Assembly (NCBI RefSeq): GCF_040436345.1 | Contig: NC_133223.1 | Location: 8,288,847-8,352,846, forward strand | Length of the DNA: 64,000 bases | DNA from: Pagrus major | Lineage: Eukaryota; Chordata; Actinopteri; Spariformes; Sparidae | Reading direction: 5' to 3' | Part shown: one piece after another, positions 14,268 to 24,100 of the stretch | Layout of the letters: each line of letters starts with the position of its first letter | Position numbering within the stretch: position 1 is the first letter of the stretch | Position numbers and translations under genes: made by a program | The notes under the pieces: generated by a model | The model's input: only the letters and a program-made list of their open reading frames with translations | Told to the model about the DNA's origin: nothing | Database searches by the model: none

Positions 14268-14675
14268 AAAATCATTACGTACCGGAGGTCTTCTTCCATG
14301 ACTTGTCCTCACTGCTTGCTGGAAGCCCACATCATTCTCCAACTCCTTGAAATTGGTCAACAATTAGTCTTTTTCGTTCTTTCCATACCAAAATGTCCAA
14401 TACAGAAGTAGGCACTGTGACCACTTAAGACAATTATAGTAATAAAAGATAAGTATTTGTGTTGTCGTTCGCCACCTCTCCAGATACTATGCTATGTAGC
14501 ATTTATTGTATCATTGTTAGCTGTACACTTCAATGCAAACAGGTTTGAGCTTTCAGCCAACTGTAGGGCTAGATAACGTTAGCATACAACTCACCTCGGA
14601 GTCAAATGTTGGATTATAGTCGTTGTAACCCGAATAAAGATCATCCTCCTCCATAGCCAGATGCACATTTTCCAT
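111..14675 (-). CDS. ift88: ift88, intraflagellar transport protein 88 (3' end beyond left edge)
   Basis: IFT88 is a TPR scaffold of the IFT-B complex that carries cargo along the ciliary axoneme and is needed to build cilia. I assembled 21 coding exons from the minus strand: 14675-14595, 14345-14283, 14127-14068, 13733-13680, 13359-13296, 12865-12796, 11895-11805, 10040-9936, 8658-8556, 8196-7850, 6928-6858, 6622-6536, 6291-6192, 3076-2990, 2784-2598, 1825-1717, 1530-1380, 1278-1163, 702-650, 390-325 and 217-111. They join in one open frame of 2172 bases (724 residues), and each exon length fits the required phase. The start MENVHL, the segment DDLYSGYNDYNP and the TPR region closely match remembered vertebrate IFT88. 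Human IFT88 is about 825-833 residues, so roughly the last 100 are off the window. One intron (1531-1716) is probably U12-type. The gene is head to head with cryl1. Confidence 0.96.
1531..1716 (-). other. ift88: probable U12-type (minor spliceosome) intron of ift88
   Basis: Read on the minus strand, exon 16 ends CACCT and the intron opens GTATCCTAATG, close to the U12-type donor consensus RTATCCTT. Near its 3' end is GTCCTTGAC, matching the U12 branch-site consensus TTCCTTRAY at eight of nine positions. The exon join that keeps the frame and the conserved residues (LAH-L-YELLEDP) starts exon 17 with CTATGAG, directly after TTCAT. The intron would then end in AT, 14 bases after the branch A. 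The nearby AG choices break the frame. U12 introns with unusual end dinucleotides are known but rare. A single base change or error (AG to AT) is the main alternative. Confidence 0.7.
3766..4206. mobile_element. non-autonomous DNA transposon with terminal inverted repeats
   Basis: The left end (aaaggtcccatattttag) and the reverse complement of the right end (aaggtcacatattatgctca) are similar inverted repeats of about 20 bases. The interior has no coding capacity. A related left end occurs at about 22283, so this is a repeat family. The superfamily is not certain; hAT is possible. Confidence 0.6.
5520..6056. mobile_element. AT-rich palindromic MITE-like element
   Basis: The outer ends are inverted copies: left gccataaaaaagaa and right ttcttttttatggc. 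Inside, 5791-5857 and 5871-5937 form two nearly perfect arms of about 65 bases around a loop of about 13 bases, enough for a stable hairpin. The left half carries an extra AT-rich segment with (AT)n around 5616-5655. There is no ORF. It lies in ift88 intron 13. Confidence 0.75.
6192..8658 (-). CDS. ift88: ift88 exons 9-13, first TPR block
   Basis: Residues 197-432. Exon 9 (8658-8556) begins the helical repeats with VLLNLANQYANNEMYPEA. Exon 10 (8196-7850) is unusually long at 347 bases (residues 232-346) and holds several TPR-like helix pairs, including YPKAIKFYRMALDQI and YSDAITSFEHIM. Exon 11 (6928-6858) and exon 12 (6622-6536) form the less repetitive link with EKYIMTAAKLIAPAIETSF. Exon 13 (6291-6192) supplies WCVDMVKSSQYVELANDLEI and YLRQKDFNQ. 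The donor after exon 12 is GACTG|gtttgt, which completes the Trp codon with the first G of exon 13. All five exons read on without a stop. Confidence 0.95.
8197..8555. other. ift88 intron 9, no feature seen
   Basis: This 359-base intron separates exon 9 from the long exon 10. It contains A/T-rich sequence with no repeat or coding element that I recognise. Confidence 0.6.
9936..14675 (-). CDS. ift88: ift88 exons 1-8, N-terminal low-complexity part
   Basis: Residues 1-196. Exon 1 (14675-14595, residues 1-27) starts at the ATG giving MENVHLAMEEDDLYSG. Exon 2 (14345-14283) encodes residues 28-48 and holds the conserved TSHGRRPP. Exons 3-5 (14127-14068, 13733-13680, 13359-13296) are rich in G, A, R, S and T, with the repeated theme GRP(V/M)TG and RPMTAVRAAG. 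Exon 6 (12865-12796) holds SRGPAPALEAK. Exon 7 (11895-11805, residues 131-161) starts the helical, charged region (EEKIKILEKKVNDLIEE) and has a weak donor, CTG|gtcaga. Exon 8 (10040-9936, residues 162-196) holds the basic stretch KAKEAGRKERALVRQREQ. The first seven exons are short, and an hAT-like element (12283-12639) lies in the intron between exons 7 and 6. Confidence 0.93.
10239..10603. mobile_element. short inverted-repeat DNA element in ift88 intron 7
   Basis: The left end aaagatgcaatatgtaaga pairs with the reverse complement of the right end, aaggggcaagatgtaaga. Between them is non-coding sequence with the phrase gctagctggttagcatgctaac. The sequence at 33181-33480 shares this core and the left end, so the two are copies of one family. 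Confidence 0.65.
10871..11430 (+). mobile_element. possible PIF/Harbinger-like fragment with a Myb/SANT-like ORF start
   Basis: This island in ift88 intron 7 is more GC-rich than its surroundings. An ATG at 11171 opens a frame to 11428 (85 codons) beginning MSNWKAAEIREMLTI, which resembles the W-x-x-x-E-(I/V)-R-x-(L/M)-L opening of Myb/SANT-like proteins encoded by PIF/Harbinger transposons in fish. The similarity stops after about 25 residues and the rest looks like non-coding filler, so this is most likely a deleted copy. A TATA-like tttaaaa lies about 60 bases before the ATG. No transposase motif or clear terminal repeats were found. The family assignment is from memory. Confidence 0.4.
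12283..12639. mobile_element. non-autonomous hAT-like element in ift88 intron 6
   Basis: The element begins tagggatgcaacggta and ends tattgttgcatcccta, giving terminal inverted repeats around TAGGGATGCAAC. The flanking 8-base direct repeats CTGGATAT at 12275-12282 and 12640-12647 are identical, which is the hAT target-site signature. The 357-base body includes tattg repeats and has no transposase. Confidence 0.85.
14203..14265. repeat. compound (TC)n(AC)n microsatellite
   Basis: About 15 TC units run straight into about 16 AC units. The array fills much of the 155-base ift88 intron 2 and ends only 17 bases from the donor of exon 2. On the ift88 strand it reads (GT)n(GA)n. Confidence 0.97.
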
Positions 14676-15205
14676 TTTTCTCTCTCCAGAGAGGCGGTGT
14701 AATACGAAAAAACAGTTTTATGAGTGAAGCAACAGCAACGGTAGTTTGTTGTCGTTTTATGAATCAATCCCACAATTCAACGCGGCGTGGGTGGGACACT
14801 TTCGTTCACAAACCTCTGATTGGTTACTTACGTGTCAATCATGAATTGGGGTTAATATAATTGGCTGAAACTGGATCCATCCGTTGCTAGGATACATGTA
14901 TAAACTAGCCGCTTAATCTTTTTATTTTCCCGCAAACTATGTCATCGTTTTTTGTCTTAAACAATATATGTATAACTGGAACAATAGCAGCTGATTAATG
15001 GCGGATATGTTGTTTGTTTGTGATTTGTTTTGGGCGGGGAAAATGCAGTGTATTGTAATTTTTGGGATCTTTGGTCCTTCTAGGTTACCGTACTAGCATT
15101 TAGCAGCGTGACTTCGGAGGGGTGGTGCTCCTACAGTTTAATAATAGCAGTGCGGCATTTGTCAGAGTTCGACTATTAACTTGTCATTACACGAGCTCTG
15201 CTGAC
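14676..15205. promoter_or_regulatory. divergent ift88 / cryl1 promoter interval
   Basis: Only 530 bases separate the two start codons, which point away from each other. This interval must hold both 5' UTRs and promoters unless a distant upstream exon exists. It contains three ATTGG (CCAAT on the ift88 strand) at 14818-14823, 14845-14849 and 14860-14864, an X-box-like site at 14883-14895 and a GC box GGGCGGGG at 15032-15039. No clear TATA box was found for either gene, which suits broadly expressed genes. Confidence 0.8.
14883..14895 (-). promoter_or_regulatory. X-box-like RFX binding site upstream of ift88
   Basis: On the ift88 strand the sequence is GTATCCTAGCAAC. The RFX X-box consensus is GTNRCC(N0-3)RGYAAC: the second half-site (AGCAAC) matches fully and the first half-site misses one position. 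It lies about 208 bases before the ift88 ATG, just beyond a cluster of CCAAT boxes. RFX factors activate IFT genes through such sites in worms, flies and vertebrates. Confidence 0.65.
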
Positions 15206-18181
15206 ATGAAGATCATTACTGTGATTGGCAGGTGAGCAAGAAAAACTTACGGTGTTAAAGTTTGCTCCCAGGCTTTTATGCTAACGCTACTTGTAGAATG
15301 CAATGATTGAACTTACATGAAAGTTAGCATACTGTACTTATAAACTGTTTTAGTGAAAGGATACTGTATTAGCATTTTTCTACTCTTCTGTTCTTTTGCA
15401 CATGATTTGAGTTTAGTGTTTATGCATTATGTACTTTCATGTGACTGTTGCGTCACCATACGAGATTATTCTGAATGCATGCTCTACATCTTTTGTCGGG
15501 GTTTCCTGATTTCTTGTCGTTTACCATGAAACCTTTGCAGCTTCCCTTTCAGTTATGTTTTATTATATACTATTAGCTACAGACCTGCCTCAACCCACTC
15601 TATTAAGTAGCTCAGCAGTTGTATTGAGGCTATTAGAACCCACTTTGTGAAGGTTTACACACACACTTTAACCTGTTTTCTGTACCTTGTTCATTATTTC
15701 TGTGCACCCAGCTGAACTTGGCAGGCCTCTGAGATGAAATTAAGAAGAAATTAAATACAACACGTCACAGCTAAATATTCACTCCTTTTTTCACAAGTTT
15801 TGAGAGTAACTTAAAGTATGTACATACGTACACACAGGACAGAAGATCAAAACGCACTGAAGTGAATATCCACAGCAGGAATTTGCAAAACTGACGCTGA
15901 CACAGCAGAACCTGCAGGGCCTTTGCTGTGTGACTGACCTCCCTGTGTCGGGAAGGAAGGGTACACCGCTGGCCATTACAAAAACAGACAGGCAAAGCAA
16001 AGGAGATACTGCAGCATAATGTAAGACGGGTTTTATTTAAGTATGTCCACACATGTGTGTATTTCAGTGGACTGATAGGCCGCTCCTGGTCTATGGTGTT
16101 TGTCAGTGGAGGCTACACTGTGAAGATCTATGACAACCAACCAGGACAGGCTGCCAAGGCCATCACAGAGATCAGGTCAGTCCCAATACACAATACAGCT
16201 ATCTTTATCTTGTATTTAAATAAGTGCCAAATGCCACTGAGTTCCAGAGATGAAGTTGGGCAACAGCCATTATCTCCAAGCCTCAGCAAAATTATCTGAA
16301 TGGTACATCTGCAACTTTAGATTTTAATTGTATTTTCTTGATTAATTGATTAGTTATTTGGTCTTTGTTTCCCAAAGTCCAAGATGACGTCCTCAAATGT
16401 CTTTTTTGTCCACAACCCAGAGATATTCAGTTTACTGTCATAGAGAGCAAAGAGGAAAGACACCAGAAAATTTTCAAACGTAAGAAGCTGGAATTTTGAC
16501 TTTTTTTTTTTAAAACTTACTCAGATCGATTAATCAGTGATGAAAATAGTTGGCAATTGATTTAATTGTTAACAATTTAACTGATTAATCGTCGTAGCTC
16601 TCCACTTGGGCTAAAATAAGAATCCAGGTTCACTCAGTTTTGATTAGGGGTGCACCGATCCGATATTAAGATTGGATATCAGCCCCGATATTGACAAAAT
16701 AGCTGGATCGGGGATCGGAAAAAAAGTGGAACATATCCACGGGCCGATCCAGTTTTTTTTTTTCCCCTCCGTCGCAGCACATCATGTTTACAATGTTTGG
16801 TAACTGATTGATTATTTTGTCTTAGTTAGGAAAGTAATGTTTACTTAGGAAAGTCTGGTGCCTTTCATCTCTTCTACATGGTGGAAGGAAGGTGTAAGGT
16901 GGAAGGTATACAGTTTATTATTAATTCAACAACGGTATCGGATCGGTATCAGGTATCGACAGATACACAAAGCCCAGGCATCGGTATCGGTATCGGGACT
17001 GAAAAAGTTGAATCGGTGCATCCCTAGTTTTGATGTGACTTTTAATGACTCTTGACAATCAGCTACTGTCATGTTGCACATTAGAAATGGTGCTGTGCCA
17101 TCTACTAGATGTTGCCATGCTCTTACATAATTTACACCAGATCTTATTGCTTTCTGATCAACAGGGCTGTGTGGCTGCAAGACATGAAGAGAACATTAAC
17201 AAGACATTTAGACTGTTGCTGTTCTTCCCTCCAGTGCTTGCAGAAAAGACACATGGACATTGCATGATCAGTGACTTCCTCTTACTATAGGACCCCATGG
17301 ACAAACACATGCTCAGGCCTAAAATATCTGTCATAGCTTAGTCATTGCTAGTTAAACATTGCTGGTGAATGACAAAGGACTTTTAGTGAAAGCTGCTGTG
17401 AAAAACACTGTCAGAAAAAACAACGTATTATAAAGAATACCTACAACCCTTGAAAATAAAACAAACACACTCCATACCAGGATCTCATTAATGACTTCAT
17501 TTTATCCTGCTGTGAAAAGCTCACCTGCTGCAGCTGCCTCTGGTGTTTACACTGTTCAGACTATAGGAGATTCAGTTATCCATGTGAACAGTAGAGGGGG
17601 TCATTGCACTGGTCTTTCAGTCTGCCTTTGTGTGTGACTTTTTGCCGAACAAGCTGTGAGGACTGTCCCTACTCCTGAGCCCTGTAATTTACTTACATCA
17701 TATTTGTTTTGACAAACTCATTTTTGTGTGTATGACACTGACGCATCTGATAACCGTCGTCTACAATTCTGGGCTACCTGGTTTATTGTGGTTTGTATAT
17801 TGGCTGGCAAACCAACCTGACAGCATTCAGACGTCTACCCACAGACAAACAATGTCAAAATCTGGCTCAATTTGCAATCTTAATATTAAGATAGTGTTTT
17901 TATTGAGCCATTCAAATCTGCTGCATTTACACTTTGGTGATGATTCCTTGTGCACTAAAAGAGTAATAATATATGTCATACAGGACTATTTGTTTCATAC
18001 TTTGCAGAATGTGTGTGCTTAAGTGTTAACTTCCTTCATGGTGTGTTGGTGCAGGAAGCAGCTGGAGGAGCTGGAGGGAGCCCACATGCTGAGAGGGGAG
18101 CTGACCGCCACACAGCAGCTCGCCCTGCTCAGCAGTTACGATGACATGGCTAAGGCGCTGGAGGGAGCCTTCTTTGTGCAG
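15206..18181 (+). CDS. cryl1: cryl1 exons 1-3, NAD-binding half
   Basis: Exon 1 (15206-15231) encodes MKIITVIG plus two bases of Ser9, before donor AG|gtgagc. Exon 2 (16068-16175) gives [20 protein letters not shown] and completes the GxGxxG dinucleotide-binding loop; the YD pair after the second strand (IYDNQ) is the usual acidic end contacting the NAD ribose. Exon 3 (18055-18181, residues 46-87) is mostly helical ([30 protein letters not shown]). An hAT-like element at 16645-17026 sits in the intron between exons 2 and 3. Confidence 0.93.
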
Positions 18182-21100
18182 GTGACACATGACATCATCA
18201 AGCGGAACTACCGATAGATTGGTCACATTTGGTACATTTGACACTACACATGTATCCCAGACGTGGTCAGACTTTGATGAAACTGGAGACATGGCGCTTC
18301 TAAACCAATGCATTGTGGGTATTTTCACATGTATATAGTGTTGGAAACAATGGGAACACTATACGGTTTGATTTATGGGTTCATCAATGCATTACAAACA
18401 TTAAGTCATGAACCATCAGTCAAATGTTGAGTGATTGCAGTAACCTCAGTTCATTATGTTCTGACATTTTTAAATGAACTGATTATCCTCAAGGGGGCGC
18501 ACTATCATTGGTTAATTTATGTCACATATTCTATGATACCTCAGACCCCAGGGGTCCTTGAAAGGATTCCAAGGAGTCCTCAACAAAAAGGGGAATCATT
18601 TATTTTCACCATAGTTTGATCCATACGAAACACTGTGACAGAGTGTATAACCATTTTGGTCATAGGTTTCATTGGATTTCTGTAGTAAAAACCTTTTCAA
18701 AGCCAAATTATTATCAGATGGGGGATGCTGGGAGAAAACCTTATCAGTCCTAGGGATCCTTGACTAAAAAAGTTTGAGAATTACTTCTGTTGAAGTATGA
18801 CCAGATGTTCTCTACATGATTCGAGGCCACTTCTCAGTCTGTTTAACACCAGCATTCCAAGCATTTATGATATAAAAAGAAAAAAACTTTTAAAGTTGGT
18901 CTCTTTTTGTTTTGTCCTGTTTACTATAATACTTATTTTTAGTGAGAACCAAGAAATGTCAGTTTTAAAGGTAAGAGCTCATTTCGAAAAACATGATTTA
19001 GGTTAGACTAGATCCTTTCGCAATGTTTAACAAGTGTTACAAAGGATAACATCTCCCTTGTGTGTATTTTTCCACTCTTTTCCTCGTAGTTGCAGAGCTG
19101 TGACATTACAAAAACATGACTCGTCAGATGCAATGTTGGTCCTGGAGGAACATTAGTTGTTATGTTCCAGGAACAACACCAACACTGCGATATCAAATCG
19201 TGTGACTGTTAATCATGATCATCTTGACTTAGCTTGGGTTGTTCCTGTCCTTATTATAATTAAAATTAACTTCTCTTAGGCAGATTTGTGTAATGTGATC
19301 TTGCTTTTTAATACTTATTTATTCATCAGAGATTTACCTTTTGGCCCATCTCCAATCCAAACCTAAATGTTTTTTAACTAACCTGAATATATCAGAACAT
19401 TCTGGAAATATTGCCACGTTTCACGAGTCATTTTATGAACTCTCTGTTAAACAGGGCTTGCCTTTGACAAAAAGGTTTAGAAAAGGTTGTCAGGACAAAT
19501 GCTGACCTGCGGTTGAAATCATTACATGACATTTTAACAACAAATCACTCATCTAGTCTTTGTCACGCATAGAGCACAATCACAGCCTTAACAATGGGTA
19601 CATGCTTCTCCTAGCTCAGTCATGTGTACCTGAAAATTAACTTTTTACGCCAAGAACATGTCTTGTGTGACATCCTGACTCTGTTGGAGCAGACAATGTA
19701 GGGCCAAAATAAATCAATACGCAACCTGAGTGGAACAAAAGAGGACTTATGAGAAACAGGGAAATACATAGAAAAATGCAAAGTTTCTCGTTTCACAGCA
19801 TCATCCCCATGTTTCCTGATGGCGTGTCACCATCCGATGATTTCATCCTCTTATAATCACGTATCTAGATGAGTTGAGGAAGTACAGGAGTTTGTCTCAG
19901 TCAGATTAGTTACAGAACAACGAACTCGTGACTGACATTAATCGATACTAGCCTGCCTCTTGGTCTCATACTAGATGTATGGGAACAGCACAGGACATAC
20001 CATTAGATAGTCGACCGGCACTCCCCATATTCCTCATCTCTGTTCTGTCAATATGTTTCCACATGGATGTTCTTCTATATCCATGCTGTTTCCCTGCTGG
20101 AGGGGAGGAGATATGATCTGCTCAACAGTCAAAATATCAGTTAAAAAAGTCAAATAATTCATGAAGTTGCTAAAATAATAAATAAAACTACAGACATATT
20201 AAACAGAGACAATAGCATAAGATGTGTGTGTGTTTTTGTGTTAACAGAAACCTGCTTACATATTCAGTGTTAATGAGTGGAACTTCACATTATTATGCTT
20301 GCATTCAGTAGGTATGCTGCTTGCTCAGCCAGTTATTGCAGTTCTACCTGATGGATGTCGTCTGTAGAGCATATTAACACTCCACTACCGCTTTTTACAG
20401 CCACTCCTTTCCAACACTCTGTCAAAACAGAAATATATAGAACAAAGCCTGCAGTGAAGAGATACAAACACAAACTAATTGAATCTGGTTTGAAAATTAA
20501 TTTTAAAATCACTTTCAACATTTGTCAGAGTACAGTAACTACAGTAGTTTGTAGGTTAATGCTCACCAAGAAACATAAGTGTTATTTTTTGTTGCGGTGA
20601 TTAACTTTTTCATCTTTGCTTTAATGAAAGACCGATTAATGACAAAGTGTACAAAGTAAAAGGGTCATTTCACCCAAACAATAGAAGAAAAACCAAATTT
20701 TCTCACCCACCTTTAGTGGTATACTGATAGTTTTGGCTTGATTTATCAGAGAACACTCTCAGAAGCACACTGGAAGTGGTTTAGATTGGAAGACTGTATT
20801 ATTCTTTATGATGTTAAGGACTCTTGTTTTAATATCCAAATGAAAACTGGAAAAGTGGGAGCAGGAACATATTGTACTGTATGCAGTATTGTCGAAAGTA
20901 ACCAAAAGTCATACTTGAGTAAAAAAAAAGACAGCAAATATTAATTTGGTAAAAGTGAAAGTCACCCATACGAATAGTACTTGAGTGAAAGTGTTTGAGT
21001 ATCTGATATTAAGTGTATTTAAGTATGAAAAGTACTAGTAAAAGTAAATTATGCACATATTTAAATGTATGTTTCATTCTATGGGTCAACCCACATCCCC

Positions 21101-24100
21101 CCCAGCCGAATCAGTGTTTTGTTTTTTTTTTTTGTTTTTTTTTATCTACTGATAAAATAAATTAAAAATGTGCTGCTTTGGCTCCGATGCAGAATGCAAT
21201 CTGCAAAGTAACAGTGCATGAGTAAATGTACTTATTTTGATTCCATCACTGACTTTGTCACAAAGATTTTGGCCAGAGATAATATTTTCTTACTGTGTTG
21301 GAGAAAATGAAATGATTGGCAATAGTACATGTATCTCAATGACTCATGAATGATTTTGTGTATGCGTCTACACGTTCCCTTTTTCCAGGAATCTGTATTT
21401 GAACAGCTTGAGGTCAAGCAGAGCGTCTTCCAGGACATAGAGCGTCTTGTGGAAAAAGACGTCATCCTGAGCAGCTCCTCCTCCTGCCTGGTGCCAAGCA
21501 ATGTCTTCTCTAAAGTACAGAACAGGAGCCGCTGCCTCGTCTCCCATCCGGTTAGTTTTACTGCAATCCTTGATAAAACACAACCTGGAGAATTTAGTTT
21601 AGTTAATTCCACAGCCATATATTAACAGGTGCCCCACCCTTATATGCAGCACATTACTGTTTTATCTAATGGAAGCTCCCCTTATTTCTTTAATCCCTGA
21701 TTTATCCTGCATTAGTCTGCAAAAGTGAACGTATATGAGATATAGCCTGTCTTCTGCTGTATTAGAAGCTGAAAGAATAGATGATATAAGCCATTACCAT
21801 GTAAGTGGTTGGTAGATTCGTCAAACTTTCTAACCGCAGCTAAAACAGAGTGGTCCGTTTCACTGGGAAAGTTTTTTAGTTAATTTTTCTTTGTCAACCT
21901 TGAACTGAGCATGTCCACACTGACTGACTTCGCTACAGTCAGCTGTTTTTATGCTCATCAACAAACAAACTTACAACTGTCTTTCACAGTGTCCCCGTTG
22001 TTCCTGAAGGTTTTACAGTGTGGCTTTTTGAATTTTTCTTTTGGGAGTTGCAAAATGTTTCAGCTCTTCATCTGCTGACTCTGAAAACTGAGTACTAACT
22101 AACTACTAAGTAGAGCCTTATCATACCTTATCACAATGGAAGTGATGCCTATTCACTTTCAATCAACATATGTGCCATTTTTTAATTTAATTTGATTGTC
22201 ATCATTTATTCATATGTATATATAGATAAACGATATGTAATGAGGGTATGAATCATCCATCTAAACCAGACCTTGAGTCGTTAATGGTCCCATAGTATGC
22301 TAATTTTCAGGTTCATACTGTTATTTTTCAACTAGAAAATGTTTACATGTTTTATTGTTTAATTCAATATTTTAATTACATTTCTGCAGCACCTCTATTC
22401 ATCCTCTGTCTGACCTCACCATTTTAGTGCCCGTCTCTTTAAGGCCCCATTCACTAAAAGTCTAGTCTGTGTTAAGATTTGTAGGTAGTTGTATGTCAGA
22501 CCCAAAAGCAGAAACCAAGACAGGGGAGAGGTTATAAGGAATTTATTTACGTTGCTCAGGTAGATGGGTAGTGGAGGATGGCTCAGGCTCAAGCTTAGGC
22601 TCAAGCTTAGGCTCAGGCTGGTGGCTCAGCGGATGGAGTAGCTGGGGAGACAATGTTGGGAAGCTGAGGCTTAGGTGGAGGCACAGCAGAGTGAGACATG
22701 GAGGATATACAGAGTGATCTTGGCTGGTGGCAGAGGTACAAGAGGCTTGAGCTGCAGGTCTGTGAGAGGCAGGAGCTCCAGCCATCCAGGGAAGCCACGC
22801 CCAGCCTCTGCAAAGCACCTCTGAGAACACATAAACAAAGCTAAAGCACGCAACACAGAAAAATACAACACACAAAGTCCAAATCATCACAGTCTACTCA
22901 TGCCTGAGCAGGCCCCGCCTGAGGTTTTCACGTCAACGCTGCTGGTGTTTTAGCAACCATGGCAGTGTCGGGGTCATTGCTGAGGACGGTGACTGTATAG
23001 TTGTGTCATCACAACCTTGCAGAAGTCCTGACAGCTGCTTTAAAGGGAAAGTCTGAAAACGGGGTGTGTGCATTTTAACACTGATTGAAGTACTTTCACA
23101 AAATTTATATAGCACCTAGACCTGCTATATAATAAAAAAGACAGCAAATTTCACTCTACAATATAGGACCTTTAATATTTACATGATAACATTGGTGTTA
23201 TGTGCTCTGCTTATTATACTAGGTGGGTCTTAAGTGACTCAGATTCTTCTCTGGCACTGTGTGTTAACATCTGACATGAGCCACGCTTCAAAGTTAAAAT
23301 TATGTTAAATTGTTTAGTTACGTCTCAACACTGAGCTTAAAAGGGATTACTTATCACTTGACGAGTCCACTCCACTGTTCTTTTCTGTAAATACTTTTGT
23401 ATTGTAGTATTAATATAGTACTCTATAGTAATTTTGTGTTGAACTTGTGTAGTGCAGACACTGATACATTTTAAGTTCAAAAAGGCAGTGTAAGGCAAGC
23501 CATGTTTATTTGTATAGAACCATTCAGACACAAGGCAATTCAAAGTTCTTCACACGGGCCTAAAAATACCTTTAAAGGGGCACTATGTAGTTATAGAGAA
23601 GAAACTCAAACTCAAAAGCAAAAATAAGCAAATAGTAACAGGATTTTAAAATCTATCCTTTGACTCGCAGGAAGCCAGTGCAGTGATTAAAGGACAGTTG
23701 TAATGTGCCCCACACATTAAGATGTAATGTGAAGGTGTTGTATAGGAAAGCACACTATAGTGTTGTGTGGGGAACTTTTGATTCAGTCTAAAAATTCAAT
23801 AGCACATTACAAAATGTAATAACTTAATTACTATACACTTTACTTAAAGGTTCAGTGTGTAGGCTTTAGTGGCACTGAGCAGTTTGGTTTCAGATTGCAA
23901 CTGTGGCTGCTAAAAACGCTACAAACATGAAAGACTCTGTATAGAGTCAGTGTTTGGTTTGTCCGTTAAGTCTTAGAAAACTGAGTGCAGTAACCCCCCA
24001 GACATACCAGCTATCAAACATTTTACAGACATGTGGCGATTAACTTAGGAGACGTAATTCAGGTAAGGCTCTTCTATGTCAGTGAAGTACCCACTGTGTG

